In this document: positions 30,453-39,480 of the stretch, one piece after another
How positions within the stretch are numbered: the first letter of the stretch is position 1
How the letters are laid out: the number at the start of each line of letters is the position of its first letter
NCBI RefSeq assembly: GCF_022829285.1
Contig: NZ_JAKSYI010000118.1
Location: 1-64,000, forward strand
Source of the DNA: Methylobacterium sp. J-078
GTDB taxonomy: Bacteria > Pseudomonadota > Alphaproteobacteria > Rhizobiales > Beijerinckiaceae
Length of the DNA: 64,000 nucleotides
Direction of reading: 5' to 3'
Made by a program: the position numbers and the translations under genes
The notes under the pieces: model-generated
Told to the model about the DNA's origin: nothing
Database searches by the model: none
The model's input: the letters and a program-made list of their open reading frames with translations, nothing else

Positions 30453-31784
30453 ATGTTCGACTGGTACGGCTCCAGCACGCCGATGGAGCGCAAGACGTTC
30501 TGGGCCTGCTTCGGCGGCTGGGCCCTCGACGCGCTGGACGTGCAGCTCTTCTCCCTGGTGATCCCGACCCTGCTCGGCCTCTGGCAGATCAGCCGCGCCG
30601 AGGCCGGGCTGATCACCGGCGTCACCCTGGTGGCCTCCGCCCTCGGCGGATGGGTCGGCGGGGCGATCTCGGACCGGATCGGGCGGGTGCGCGCCCTCCA
30701 GGTCATGATCCTGTGGTTCGCGACCGCCACCGGCCTCTCGGCGCTCGCCCAGGACTACCACCAGCTCCTCGCCCTCAAGGCGCTGCAGGGGCTCGGCTTC
30801 GGCGGCGAATGGGCCGCCGGTGTCGCCCTGATGAGCGAGGCGATCCGGCCGCGGCATCGCGGCCGGGCGCTGGCCAGCGTGCAGAGCGCCTGGGCGGTGG
30901 GCTGGGGCGCCTCGGTGCTGCTGTTCACCCTGGCCTCGGCCCTGCTGCCCCCCGAGATCGCCTGGCGGGCCGTGTTCGCCATCGGCCTCGCCCCGGCCCT
31001 CCTCGTGGTCTGGGTGCGCCGGAACGTCACCGAGCCGGCCGTGTCTCAGGGCCGGCCCCGGGCCGCGCGGGCCCCGGTGCGCACGAATCTGACGGCGATC
31101 TTCGCGCCCGCGCACCTGCGCGTCACCCTGGTGGGGCTCCTCCTCGGCACCGGCGCGCATGGCGGCTACTACGCGGTCACGAGTTGGCTGCCGACCTATC
31201 TGCGCACCGAGCGGGGGCTCTCCACCCTCGGCACCGGCGGCGCGCTGGCGGTGATCATCGTGGCGTTCTTCTGCGGCTGTCTCGCCGCAGCCGCCCTCCT
31301 CGACCGGATCGGCCGGCGCCGGACGGTGGGCCTGTTCGCGGCCGCCTGCGTGGTCGTGGTCCTCGCCTACGTGTTCCTGCCGCTCAGCGACACGGCGGCC
31401 CTGCTCCTCGGCTTTCCCCTCGGCTTCTGCGCCGCCGGCATCCCGGCCTCGCTCGGCGCGCTGTTCTCCGAACTCTATCCGAGTGGGATGCGGGGGACCG
31501 GGGTCGGCTTCTGCTACAATGCCGGCCGCGTCGTCTCGGCCGCCTTCCCCGTCCTCGTCGGTCATCTGAGCGATCATGTCGGCCTCGGCGCCGCCATCGG
31601 GATCGATGCGGCCGTCGGCTACGGCCTCGTCCTCGTCGCGGTGCTGATGCTCCCCGAGACCCGGGCGATCGACCTGTCGGAGGCGGGAGGCCCCGCCGGT
31701 CCGAACGCTGCGCCGCCGATCCGCCGGCCGGACGCCCATCCGTCCCGGCGCCACCCGTCTCTCGCCCACCCGGCCGCCCACTGA
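30453..31784 (+). CDS. MFS transporter, aromatic/organic acid:proton symporter type
   Basis: A 443-residue carrier with twelve membrane helices. The N-terminal WYGSSTPMERKTFWACFGGWALDALDVQ segment and the loop GGAISDRIGRVRALQV match the sialate/aromatic-acid MFS branches. A second loop LDRIGRRRTVGLFAA separates the halves. The start at 30453 follows an AGGA; the frame is open further upstream but that part looks noncoding. The gene lies between the GntR regulator and an amidohydrolase, so an organic acid substrate is inferred. Confidence 0.9.
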   Translation: MFDWYGSSTPMERKTFWACFGGWALDALDVQLFSLVIPTLLGLWQISRAEAGLITGVTLVASALGGWVGGAISDRIGRVRALQVMILWFATATGLSALAQDYHQLLALKALQGLGFGGEWAAGVALMSEAIRPRHRGRALASVQSAWAVGWGASVLLFTLASALLPPEIAWRAVFAIGLAPALLVVWVRRNVTEPAVSQGRPRAARAPVRTNLTAIFAPAHLRVTLVGLLLGTGAHGGYYAVTSWLPTYLRTERGLSTLGTGGALAVIIVAFFCGCLAAAALLDRIGRRRTVGLFAAACVVVVLAYVFLPLSDTAALLLGFPLGFCAAGIPASLGALFSELYPSGMRGTGVGFCYNAGRVVSAAFPVLVGHLSDHVGLGAAIGIDAAVGYGLVLVAVLMLPETRAIDLSEAGGPAGPNAAPPIRRPDAHPSRRHPSLAHPAAH

Positions 31785-31802
31785 CGCGAGAGGAGGCACG
31801 CC

Positions 31803-32783
31803 ATGAACCCGACGCGACGCGACGTTTCCAGAGGGGCCCTGGCCATGGCGGGCTTGAGCGCGCTGACCCGGCCCGGCCGGGCACAGGAGACCCGAACGGT
31901 CCAGGAGACCCGAACGGTCCAGGAGACTCGAACGGTTCAAGAGACTCGAACGGTCGAGGCGGTACCGGCGGCCGTGGATTGCCACGCCCACGTCTTCCGG
32001 CGCGACCTGCCGCTGGCCGACGCGCGGCGCTACGCGCCGGATTACGACGCGACGCCCGAGGATTACCGTGCGGTGCTCGACGCCAACGGCATCGCCCAGG
32101 GCGTGCTGGTTCAGCCGAGCTTCTACGGCACCGACAACCGCTACCTGCTGGAGGCCCTGGCCCGCGACCCGCAGCGCCTGCGCGGCATCGCCGTGGTGGC
32201 GCCGGGCATCGCGCTCGACGACCTGCGGGCCCTCGACGGCGCCGGCATCGTCGGCATCCGCCTCAACCTCATCGGCCAGCCCGACCCGGATTTCGGGTCG
32301 GCGCCCTGGCCGGACCTGCTGGCCCGGATCGCCGCGCTCGACTGGCAGGTCGAGGTCCAGGCCGAGGCCCGGCGCTGGCCGGCACTGCTCGATCCGCTGC
32401 TGGGCGCCGGCGTGACGGTGGTCGCCGATCATTTCGGCAAGCCAGACCCGGCGCTCGGCATCGACGATCCCGGCTTCCGGCACCTCCTGCGGCGGGGGCG
32501 CGGCGGCCGGGTCTGGGTCAAGCTTTCGGGGAGCTACCGCAACGGGGCCGGCGAGACCGGCGAGGGCATCGCGCGCGCGGCGCTGCCGTTCCTCAAGGAT
32601 CATCTCGGCCTGGAGCGGCTGGTCTGGGGCAGCGACTGGCCCCACACCCAGTTCGAGCGCGTCGCGACCTATGGGCAGTCCCGCGCGCGGCTCGATGCCT
32701 GGCTGCCCGATCCGGGCGAGCGCCGCATCGTCCTCGCGGACGCCCCCCGGGCCCTGTTCCGCCTGCCGAAGGTGCCGACGTGA
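31803..32783 (+). CDS. amidohydrolase family 2 protein (PDC lactonase-like), Tat-exported
   Basis: A 326-residue TIM-barrel hydrolase related to 2-pyrone-4,6-dicarboxylate lactonase. The N-terminus has a twin-arginine signal (TRRDVSRGALAMAGLSA), then four tandem copies of QETRTV, then the metal-type motif DCHAHVF (about 59-65). The C-terminal active-site region GSDWPHTQF is near 280. The RBS is GAGAGGAGG. Export of this enzyme class is unusual. It follows an MFS gene after 18 bp; the pair may import and hydrolyse a lactone or cyclic acid. The substrate is unproven. Confidence 0.88.
   Translation: MNPTRRDVSRGALAMAGLSALTRPGRAQETRTVQETRTVQETRTVQETRTVEAVPAAVDCHAHVFRRDLPLADARRYAPDYDATPEDYRAVLDANGIAQGVLVQPSFYGTDNRYLLEALARDPQRLRGIAVVAPGIALDDLRALDGAGIVGIRLNLIGQPDPDFGSAPWPDLLARIAALDWQVEVQAEARRWPALLDPLLGAGVTVVADHFGKPDPALGIDDPGFRHLLRRGRGGRVWVKLSGSYRNGAGETGEGIARAALPFLKDHLGLERLVWGSDWPHTQFERVATYGQSRARLDAWLPDPGERRIVLADAPRALFRLPKVPT
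31884..31955 (+). repeat. four in-frame tandem 18-bp repeats
   Basis: Units at 31884, 31902, 31920 and 31938; the first two are identical and the last two carry one or a few substitutions. They encode QETRTV four times, directly after the Tat signal cleavage region, forming a charged spacer. Tandem repeats of this kind often vary in number between strains. Confidence 0.95.
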
Positions 32784-32812
32784 GGGCGGCGTCTGCGCCG
32801 CCCGGCCCCGCC

Positions 32813-33700
32813 TCAGGGCGCGGGCGGCGCGACCACCGCGTCGTGCTGGCCGCTGGCCGCGAGCGCCCCGGCCACGAAGCCCGAAGCCTTCGCGCCCTCG
32901 ATGAAGGCGCGCAGATACGCGGCCGTGCCCGTGCGCGCCTTCGGGCTGGCGACGGCCTGCTCGATCGCCATGAAGCGCCCTGGCAGGATGCGCAGGCCCA
33001 GATGGTCGCGGACATAGGCTTCGAGGGGCTGGCGCACGGAGGCCAGCACGTCCGGTTTCTCGTCGAGGAACAGCGTCAGGGCCGCCGCCGAGGTCGGCGC
33101 GAAGACGCGCTCGGCCGCCTTGAGGTGGCGCCCGAGATAGAGGTCGTAGGCCGTGTTGCGCCCGACCGCGATGCGGATGCCGGGCCGGTCGACCTCCGCG
33201 TTGGCGGTCAGGGGCGAATCCGCGCGCACGAGGTAGGCTCCCTCGATGACGACGTAGGCCGGGCTGAACGCGATGGTCTGGGCGCGCTCCGGATCGATCG
33301 CCAGGAAGGCGACGTCCCAGGTGCGCGCGCCGCCGAGCGCCGACACCACCGCCCCGGCCGTGTCGAAGGTCTCGAACGCCACCGGCACGCCGAGGCGGCG
33401 GCCGAGTTCGCGGGCGAGTTCCGCCGAGACGCCGGCCGGCTCGCCGTCGGCGCCCTTCTGGGCGAGTACCGGATTCCCGTAGTTGATCGCGGCCCGCAGC
33501 GTCCCCGTGGGGGCCATCTCGGCGCGAAGCGCGGGGGACGGATCTCGGGTCTGATCTTGGGCCACGGCGATCTCTCCGGGAAGCGGCAGGAGCAGGGCGA
33601 GCGCCAGCAGGACGGCCCTTGCCCGGTGCGGTGCCCGTGCCGGCCCGCGAAGACAAGCCCGCAGGACCCCGGCGCCCGCTTCCAGCTGACGGTTCTGCAT
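32813..33700 (-). CDS. extracellular solute-binding protein family 3
   Basis: A 295-residue periplasmic binding protein. A signal peptide runs to about residue 48 (VLLALALLLPLPGEIAVAQ), and the mature part shows the SBP_bac_3 layout with TLRAAINYGNPVLAQKG and GVSAELARELGRRLGV. It has no permease or ATPase beside it, so it may act as a sensor or with a distant transporter. It overlaps no neighbour and is divergent from the MFS gene at 33742. Confidence 0.86.
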   Translation of the reverse strand: MQNRQLEAGAGVLRACLRGPARAPHRARAVLLALALLLPLPGEIAVAQDQTRDPSPALRAEMAPTGTLRAAINYGNPVLAQKGADGEPAGVSAELARELGRRLGVPVAFETFDTAGAVVSALGGARTWDVAFLAIDPERAQTIAFSPAYVVIEGAYLVRADSPLTANAEVDRPGIRIAVGRNTAYDLYLGRHLKAAERVFAPTSAAALTLFLDEKPDVLASVRQPLEAYVRDHLGLRILPGRFMAIEQAVASPKARTGTAAYLRAFIEGAKASGFVAGALAASGQHDAVVAPPAP

Positions 33701-33741
33701 GTCCGGACGGCCCCCATCACCGCAATCGGGAGAAACAGATC

Positions 33742-35073
33742 ATGACCCCCGTCCACGCCCCGACAGAGGAGGCCGCCACCGAGGCCGCCGTCATGCGCAA
33801 GGTCGGGCTGCGGCTCGTGCCGTTCCTGATCCTCTGCTACTTCATCGCCTATATCGACCGGGTCAATGCCGGCTTCGCCGCCCTGACCATGAACAAGGAC
33901 GTGGGCCTGAGCCAGGCCATGTTCGGCATCGGCGGCGGCCTGTTCTTCGTCGCCTACGTGCTGTTCGAGGTGCCGAGCAATCTCGCCATGGAACGCTTCG
34001 GCGCGCGGATCTGGATCGCCCGGATCATGGTCACCTGGGGCCTCGTCGGCATCGCCATGGCCTTCGTGACCGGCCCCTACACGTTCTATCTCGGCCGCTT
34101 CCTGCTCGGCGCCGCCGAGGCCGGTTTCTTCCCCGGCGTGATCCTCTACCTGACCTACTGGTTCCCGAAGGCCTACCGGGCCCGGATCGTGGCCACCTTC
34201 ATGGTGGCGATCCCGCTCTCGAGCTTCCTCGGCTCGCCGCTCTCGGCGGCCCTCCTGCAGATGGACGGGGTCGCGGGTCTGCGCGGCTGGCAGTGGCTGT
34301 TCATCATGGAGGCGATTCCCGCCGTGCTCCTCGGGCTCGCGGCCCTCGTCCTCCTGCCGAGCCGCCCGAGCGAGGCCGCCTGGCTGAGCCCCGCGGAACG
34401 GGCCTGGCTCACGGCCCGGATCGCGGCCGATCGCGGGGCCGCGAGCCCTGTCGCCGATCACCTGCCCCTGTGGAAGGTGCTCTCGAACAAGTACGTCTGG
34501 GCGCTGGCGCTGATCTACTCGGGCAGTTCGGCCACGAGCAACGCCCTCTCCCTCTGGATGCCGCAGATCCTGAAGTCCTTCGGTCTCTCGAACCTCGAGA
34601 CGGGCTTCCTGAACATGATTCCGTTCGGCATCGCCTCGGTCTTCATGATCGTCTGGGGCCTGCGCGCGGACCGCTCGGGCGAGCGGGTCTGGAGCACGGC
34701 CCTGCCGCTGGCCCTGACCTCGACCTGCCTGCTCGCCACGACCCTGACGAGTTCGCTGGCCGTGACCCTCCTCCTCCTTACCCTCGTGCTCGTCGGCAAC
34801 TACGCCATCAAGGGGCCGTTCTGGGCGCTCGCCACCGAGTGGCTCTCGGCCGGAACGGCGGGGGCCGGAATCGCTGGCATCAACACCCTGTCCCATCTCG
34901 GCACCGGCAGCGCGACCTGGCTCCTCGGCGTGATCAAGGATCAGACCGGCAGCTTCCCGCTGGCCCTCCTGCCCCTCGTCGCCCTGACGGCGGCCGGCAG
35001 CGCGATGGTGCTGGCCCTGGGCCGGGCAGCCCGCCGGCGCACGGCCGGGGCGGTCCCGGCGGCGGCGATCTGA
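33742..35073 (+). CDS. MFS transporter, anion:cation symporter (ACS) family
   Basis: A 443-residue carrier with twelve helices. The N-terminal segment RLVPFLILCYFIAYIDRVNAGFAALTM is the classic ACS-family signature seen in phthalate, tartrate and hexuronate carriers; helix 4-5 has YLGRFLLGAAEAGFFPGVILYLTYWFP. ATG at 33742 follows GGGAGAAA. The next gene on the same strand is the malate:quinone oxidoreductase, 240 bp away, suggesting a dicarboxylate or hydroxy acid substrate, which is inference. Confidence 0.93.
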   Translation: MTPVHAPTEEAATEAAVMRKVGLRLVPFLILCYFIAYIDRVNAGFAALTMNKDVGLSQAMFGIGGGLFFVAYVLFEVPSNLAMERFGARIWIARIMVTWGLVGIAMAFVTGPYTFYLGRFLLGAAEAGFFPGVILYLTYWFPKAYRARIVATFMVAIPLSSFLGSPLSAALLQMDGVAGLRGWQWLFIMEAIPAVLLGLAALVLLPSRPSEAAWLSPAERAWLTARIAADRGAASPVADHLPLWKVLSNKYVWALALIYSGSSATSNALSLWMPQILKSFGLSNLETGFLNMIPFGIASVFMIVWGLRADRSGERVWSTALPLALTSTCLLATTLTSSLAVTLLLLTLVLVGNYAIKGPFWALATEWLSAGTAGAGIAGINTLSHLGTGSATWLLGVIKDQTGSFPLALLPLVALTAAGSAMVLALGRAARRRTAGAVPAAAI

Positions 35074-35313
35074 AACGCCGATCGGCGTCCGTTCTCGACC
35101 GGCGATGCGCGAACGCGATCCGATCCGATTGGGTGCGGCGCGGTGCAAACGATGCCGCAGTGCGGCGTGGAACGAAGCCAAGGATTAACAATCACCGCGC
35201 CGCGTTTGGGTTCCCCGGACATGCCAGCCATGATCCCATCGGGTTGTCTCGTGGCGGTCCGTGCTGTAGCGATGAGAAATTCAAATAAAACTTGATGCGG
35301 CGCGAAAAATATC

Positions 35314-37038
35314 ATGAGCATTGACGATAAAGTTCATATTCGCAATGCTGCGATGCAGCATAACGCAGTGCCGATGAACCGCCGGCAGATCATCGGCGGC
35401 GCCCTGGCGGGCCTGGCGGTCTCGGCGCTGCCGGGCACCTCCGTGCTGGCCGCCCCCGAGGCGCGCAAGGTCGACGTCCTGCTGATCGGCGGCGGCATCA
35501 TGAGCGCCACGCTCGGCGTCTGGCTGCGGGAACTCGAGCCCGACTGGTTGCTCGAGATGATCGAGCGCCTCGACGGCGTCGCCCTGGAGAGCTCGAACGG
35601 CTGGAACAACGCCGGCACCGGCCACTCGGCGCTCGCCGAGCTCAACTACACGCCCGAGGATTCGAAGGGCACCGTCCGCATCGAGCAGGCCGTCAAGATC
35701 AACGAGGCCTTCCAGATCACCCGCCAGTTCCTGGCCTGGCAGGTTCAGAAGGGCGTCCTCAAGAACCCGCGCTCCTTCATTAACTCGACCCCGCACATGA
35801 GCTTCGTCTGGGGCGACGACAACATCACCTACCTGCAGAAGCGCTACGAGGCCCTGAAGGCGAGCCCCCTCTTCGCCGGAATGGAATACTCCACCGATCC
35901 TGAGACCCTGAAGAAGTGGGTCCCGCTGATGATGGAGGGACGCGATCCGAAGCAGAAGATCGCCGCCACCTGGACGCCGGTCGGCACCGACGTGGAATGG
36001 GGCGAGATCACACGGCAATACGTCGCCGCCCTGAAGGCCCAGCCGAAGTTCGACCTCAGGCTCTCCACCGAGGTCGAGGGCATCGAGCGCAACACGGACG
36101 GCACCTGGCGCATCAGCTCGAAGAACCTCAAGGACGGCAGCCGGCAGGCCGTCGACGCGAAGTTCGTGTTCATCGGCGCGGGCGGCGGCGCCCTGCACCT
36201 GCTCCAGGCCTCCGGCATCCCGGAGGGCGCGGATTACGGCGGCTTCCCGGTGGGCGGCTCGTTCCTCGTCAACGAAAACCCGGACGTGGCCACCCGCCAC
36301 CTCGCCAAGGCCTACGGCAAGGCCTCGGTCGGCTCGCCCCCGATGTCGGTGCCCCACCTCGATACCCGCGTCCTCGGCGGCAAGCGCGTCATCCTGTTCG
36401 GACCCTTCGCGACCTTCTCGACCAAGTTCCTGAAGGAGGGCTCGTACTTCGACCTGCTGACCTCGACCACGCTGAGCAACGCCTGGCCGATGGTGCGCGT
36501 CGGCGTCGATCAGTATCCGCTGATCGAGTACCTCGCGGGCCAGGTGATGCTCTCGGACGAGGACCGCTACCAGGCCCTGCGCGAGTACTTCCCCAACGCC
36601 AAGAAGGACGAGTGGCGCCTGGTCCAGGCCGGTCAGCGCGTGCAGATCATCAAGCGCGATCCGGAGAAGGGCGGCGTGCTCAAGCTCGGCACGGAGATCG
36701 TCAGCGCCAAGGACGGCAGCATCGCGGCCCTGCTCGGCGCCTCGCCGGGCGCCTCGACCGCCGCGCCGATCATGCTGAACGTGCTGGAGAAGGTTTTCGC
36801 GCAGAAGGTCGCCACGCCCGAGTGGCAGGCCAAGATCCGCCAGATCGTGCCGAGCTACGGCACCAAGCTGAACGACGATGCGCAGAAGGCCTACCAGGAG
36901 CTGGTCTACACCAGCGAGCACCTGCAGCTCACGCCGCCGCCCCAGCCCGTCGCCGCTGCGGAGGTGCCGGCCGCGACCGGCAGCGCCGCCAGCGGCCAGG
37001 GCGGCGTCCTGAAGCCCGTCCCCGACATGGCGCCCTGA
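35314..37038 (+). CDS. mqo: malate:quinone oxidoreductase with Tat-like signal
   Basis: A 574-residue FAD enzyme that oxidises malate to oxaloacetate and reduces quinone. The FAD motif DVLLIGGGIMSATLGVWL begins near residue 52, followed by SSNGWNNAGTGHSALAELNYTPE, which is diagnostic of Mqo, and GGFPVGGSFLV. It is longer than usual (about 490). The N-terminus includes a twin-arginine-type signal (NRRQIIGGALAGLAVSAL, about 21-45), and a Pro/Ala-rich tail of about 35 residues follows the catalytic domain. The ATG at 35314 has no strong Shine-Dalgarno; 35374 (MNRRQ) would start directly at the signal. NAD-linked mdh is also in the window. Confidence 0.93.
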   Translation: MSIDDKVHIRNAAMQHNAVPMNRRQIIGGALAGLAVSALPGTSVLAAPEARKVDVLLIGGGIMSATLGVWLRELEPDWLLEMIERLDGVALESSNGWNNAGTGHSALAELNYTPEDSKGTVRIEQAVKINEAFQITRQFLAWQVQKGVLKNPRSFINSTPHMSFVWGDDNITYLQKRYEALKASPLFAGMEYSTDPETLKKWVPLMMEGRDPKQKIAATWTPVGTDVEWGEITRQYVAALKAQPKFDLRLSTEVEGIERNTDGTWRISSKNLKDGSRQAVDAKFVFIGAGGGALHLLQASGIPEGADYGGFPVGGSFLVNENPDVATRHLAKAYGKASVGSPPMSVPHLDTRVLGGKRVILFGPFATFSTKFLKEGSYFDLLTSTTLSNAWPMVRVGVDQYPLIEYLAGQVMLSDEDRYQALREYFPNAKKDEWRLVQAGQRVQIIKRDPEKGGVLKLGTEIVSAKDGSIAALLGASPGASTAAPIMLNVLEKVFAQKVATPEWQAKIRQIVPSYGTKLNDDAQKAYQELVYTSEHLQLTPPPQPVAAAEVPAATGSAASGQGGVLKPVPDMAP

Positions 37039-37072
37039 GCGCAGGGTATCCCCGGCGCCGGACCGGTCCCGC

Positions 37073-38065
37073 TCAGCGCGGGACCGGATCCCACGGCACC
37101 AGGATCTCGCGGTAGCCGTCCGGCGTCTTTTCAAGGTGGGCGGCGGCCGGGAAGGGATAGTGGAAGCCCTGCAGCAGGGTGCGGTCGGCCGCGATCCGGT
37201 CGTAGACCCGCCGCCGCGTGGCCTCGGCCATGGCGGGATCCTGGTCGTACATCACGTGCCAGCCCGGATGGCGCGCGAACAGCACCGGCACGTTGGTGAC
37301 GTCGGACTGCACGAACAGGCTGTCGCTCCCCGAGGCGAGCAGGAACGACGTGTGCCCGGGCGTATGGCCGGGGGTGCCGAGCGCCGTGAGGCCGGGCAGG
37401 GCCTCCCGCTCCCAGGCGTAGGGCGTCACCTTCCGGTCGAGCCCGTCGAAGACCCGCCGGACGTTGCGGAACTGGTCCTGCATTCGGCCCGCCGGCGCCC
37501 GGCTCATGGCGCCGTCATCCATCCAGTAGGCCCATTCGGCCTCCGGCACGTGGATCTCGGCGTTCGGGAAGGCGGGCTTGCCCTCGGGGTTCAGCAGGCC
37601 GTTCACGTGGTCGCCGTGAAAGTGGGAGATCACCACGGCGTCGATGGCGCCCCGGTCGAAGCCCGCCGCCTTCAGGTTGGCGTGGAACTGCCCCACGGCG
37701 CCGCCGCTCTTCTGGAAGGCGGCCTCGCCGTTGCCGGTGTCGATGACGACGCGCCGGCCGGCCGTCTCGATCACCAGGGGCGTGAAGGGCACGGTGAGGT
37801 TCGCCCCATCGCGAAAATCCGCCGTGAGCGCCGCCGAGACCGCAGCGCGGTCGGCGTTGAGCACGAAGCGCTCGGGGAGCGGCAGGGTGTTGGCCCCGTC
37901 CGTCACCGCCGTGACGCGGATGTCGCCGACCCGGTAGCGGTAGAAGCCGGGCGCCTGCGCCCCGGCCGGCACCGCGTCGGCCGCCCGCGTCGGTGCGCCG
38001 GAGCCCGCGAGGGCGGTGGCCGCCAGGCTCGAGGCCAGGAGGGTTCGTCGCGTCGCCTCGGTCAT
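37073..38065 (-). CDS. MBL-fold metallo-hydrolase, exported
   Basis: A 330-residue metallo-beta-lactamase-fold enzyme. The twin-arginine signal (TRRTLLASSLAATALAGSG) predicts export. The metal motif HFHGDHVNG is near 135, with GTPGHTPGHTSF and FVQSDVTNVP providing other ligands, as in lactonase/arylsulfatase-like MBL proteins. The substrate is unknown. It converges on mqo with 34 bp between stops. Confidence 0.88.
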   Translation of the reverse strand: MTEATRRTLLASSLAATALAGSGAPTRAADAVPAGAQAPGFYRYRVGDIRVTAVTDGANTLPLPERFVLNADRAAVSAALTADFRDGANLTVPFTPLVIETAGRRVVIDTGNGEAAFQKSGGAVGQFHANLKAAGFDRGAIDAVVISHFHGDHVNGLLNPEGKPAFPNAEIHVPEAEWAYWMDDGAMSRAPAGRMQDQFRNVRRVFDGLDRKVTPYAWEREALPGLTALGTPGHTPGHTSFLLASGSDSLFVQSDVTNVPVLFARHPGWHVMYDQDPAMAEATRRRVYDRIAADRTLLQGFHYPFPAAAHLEKTPDGYREILVPWDPVPR

Positions 38066-38193
38066 GCCTTGCGCCTCGCTTGAGCGGGATCGTCGGTCCC
38101 GGGAGAGATCGACCCCTTGTCGCCCCCGTCAACCCTCACCGCGCCTGCTCATCCGCCCTTGGACCGCCCGCCCGCATCCGGACGGCCCGGATG

Positions 38194-39441
38194 TCACCGC
38201 GACGGGGTCGTCGCCAGGCGGCGCGCCGTGACGATTCCGAGGCCGGCGATGACAACCGCGCAGAGGCTCAAGGCGATGAGCTGGCCGAGGCCCTGGAGCG
38301 CGCCGCCGAGGATCGCGACGCCGAGCGCCTGCCCGCAGAAGAACGAGAAGGCGTGCAGCGCCACCGCCGAGGCGCGGGCGGTCGGCGCCACCTCGGTCAC
38401 CTGCACCTGGAAGGTGTTGTGGAGCATGTAGAAGCCGAGCCCCATGGCCACCAGGGCGGCGCAGTCGAGCTGCCAGGTTCCGGCGAGCCCGATGGTGACG
38501 AGGGCGCCCGCACAGATGAAGCCGCCGCCGATCAGCATCCGCGACATGCCGAGGAAGCGCAGGAGCAGGCCCACCGAGAACGAGTAGATCAATCCCCCGG
38601 CCGCGAAGCCGGCGAGCGCCAGGCCGGCCTCGCGGGCCCCGCCCTCGCCGCGCGCCTCGATCAGCGGGGCGAGGTGGGGGAAGATCCCGAACACCGCGAT
38701 CGCCTCGATGAATACGGCCCCGAACAGGATGCGGGCGCGGGGATTGGCCACGATGGTGCGGTAGCGCGCCACCGCCGTGCGGAATTCCGGCCGCCGGGCC
38801 GGTGCGCTCGCGCTGCGGTCGAACCCGAGGAGGGCCGCGCCGCAGCCGAGCGCCGCCACCGCCGCCGTGATGGCGAAGACCCCGGCCCAGCCGATCACCC
38901 CCTCGATCAACCCCGCGAAGGTCGAACCCGAGAGCTGCCCGAGGATCACCGCCACGAGGAAGCGGCCGATAGCGACCTGCCGGCGCTCGATCGCGATGCG
39001 ATCGCCCATCAGCGCGAGCGCCAGGGGCACGACGCCCCCGGCGCTGCCCCCGGCGATCATCCGCAGGGCGAACAGGGTGTCGAGGTCGGTGGTGAGCGCG
39101 CAAGCCGCCAGCGCCAGGGTCAGGATCGCGAGGCAGATCGTGATGATCCGCTCCTTGCCCAGGGCGTCGCCCACGGGGCCGAGGATCGGCTGGATCAGCG
39201 CGTAGGGCAGGGCGAAGGCGGTGGAAAGCAGAGCCACCGTGTGAGGATCGCTGCGCAGGTCACGGGCCAGCACGCCGACCAGCGGCTCGATGGAGCGGCC
39301 CGCGAAGGTGCTGGCGAAACCCGCAAAGGCCAGGATCACGATCAGGCGCGTGGTCGAGAACTCGGCCTTCAGGTCCGTGATCCTTCGGTGGGGGCAGGGG
39401 AGGCGGCGCGCAGGGCAGGGCCCGGGGATGGGCTTCGCCAT
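38194..39441 (-). CDS. MFS transporter, Bcr/AraJ-like drug or metabolite exporter
   Basis: A 415-residue carrier with twelve helices and the motif-A loop GPVGDALGKERIITICL of the DHA1/YgaY-like branch. HNTFQVQVTEVAPTARASAVALHAFSFFCGQ in the seventh-to-eleventh helix region is typical of uncharacterised exporters of this group. The N-terminal 25 residues are Pro- and Arg-rich and may not be translated, but no later ATG lies before the first helix. It begins 39 bp after the PrpD-family stop, same strand. Confidence 0.86.
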   Translation of the reverse strand: MAKPIPGPCPARRLPCPHRRITDLKAEFSTTRLIVILAFAGFASTFAGRSIEPLVGVLARDLRSDPHTVALLSTAFALPYALIQPILGPVGDALGKERIITICLAILTLALAACALTTDLDTLFALRMIAGGSAGGVVPLALALMGDRIAIERRQVAIGRFLVAVILGQLSGSTFAGLIEGVIGWAGVFAITAAVAALGCGAALLGFDRSASAPARRPEFRTAVARYRTIVANPRARILFGAVFIEAIAVFGIFPHLAPLIEARGEGGAREAGLALAGFAAGGLIYSFSVGLLLRFLGMSRMLIGGGFICAGALVTIGLAGTWQLDCAALVAMGLGFYMLHNTFQVQVTEVAPTARASAVALHAFSFFCGQALGVAILGGALQGLGQLIALSLCAVVIAGLGIVTARRLATTPSR

Positions 39442-39480
39442 ACGCGGCCGGGGTCGGCGCGTCGATCCCGGACCGTCGCG

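Noticed and set aside
31884..31955. Possible CRISPR array
   Set aside because: The four 18-bp units are directly contiguous, without spacers, and are in frame within a gene.
30417..33656. Long minus-strand frame opposite the MFS and amidohydrolase genes
   Set aside because: Composition is Arg/Gly/Pro-rich with no domain, while the plus strand has two convincing genes.
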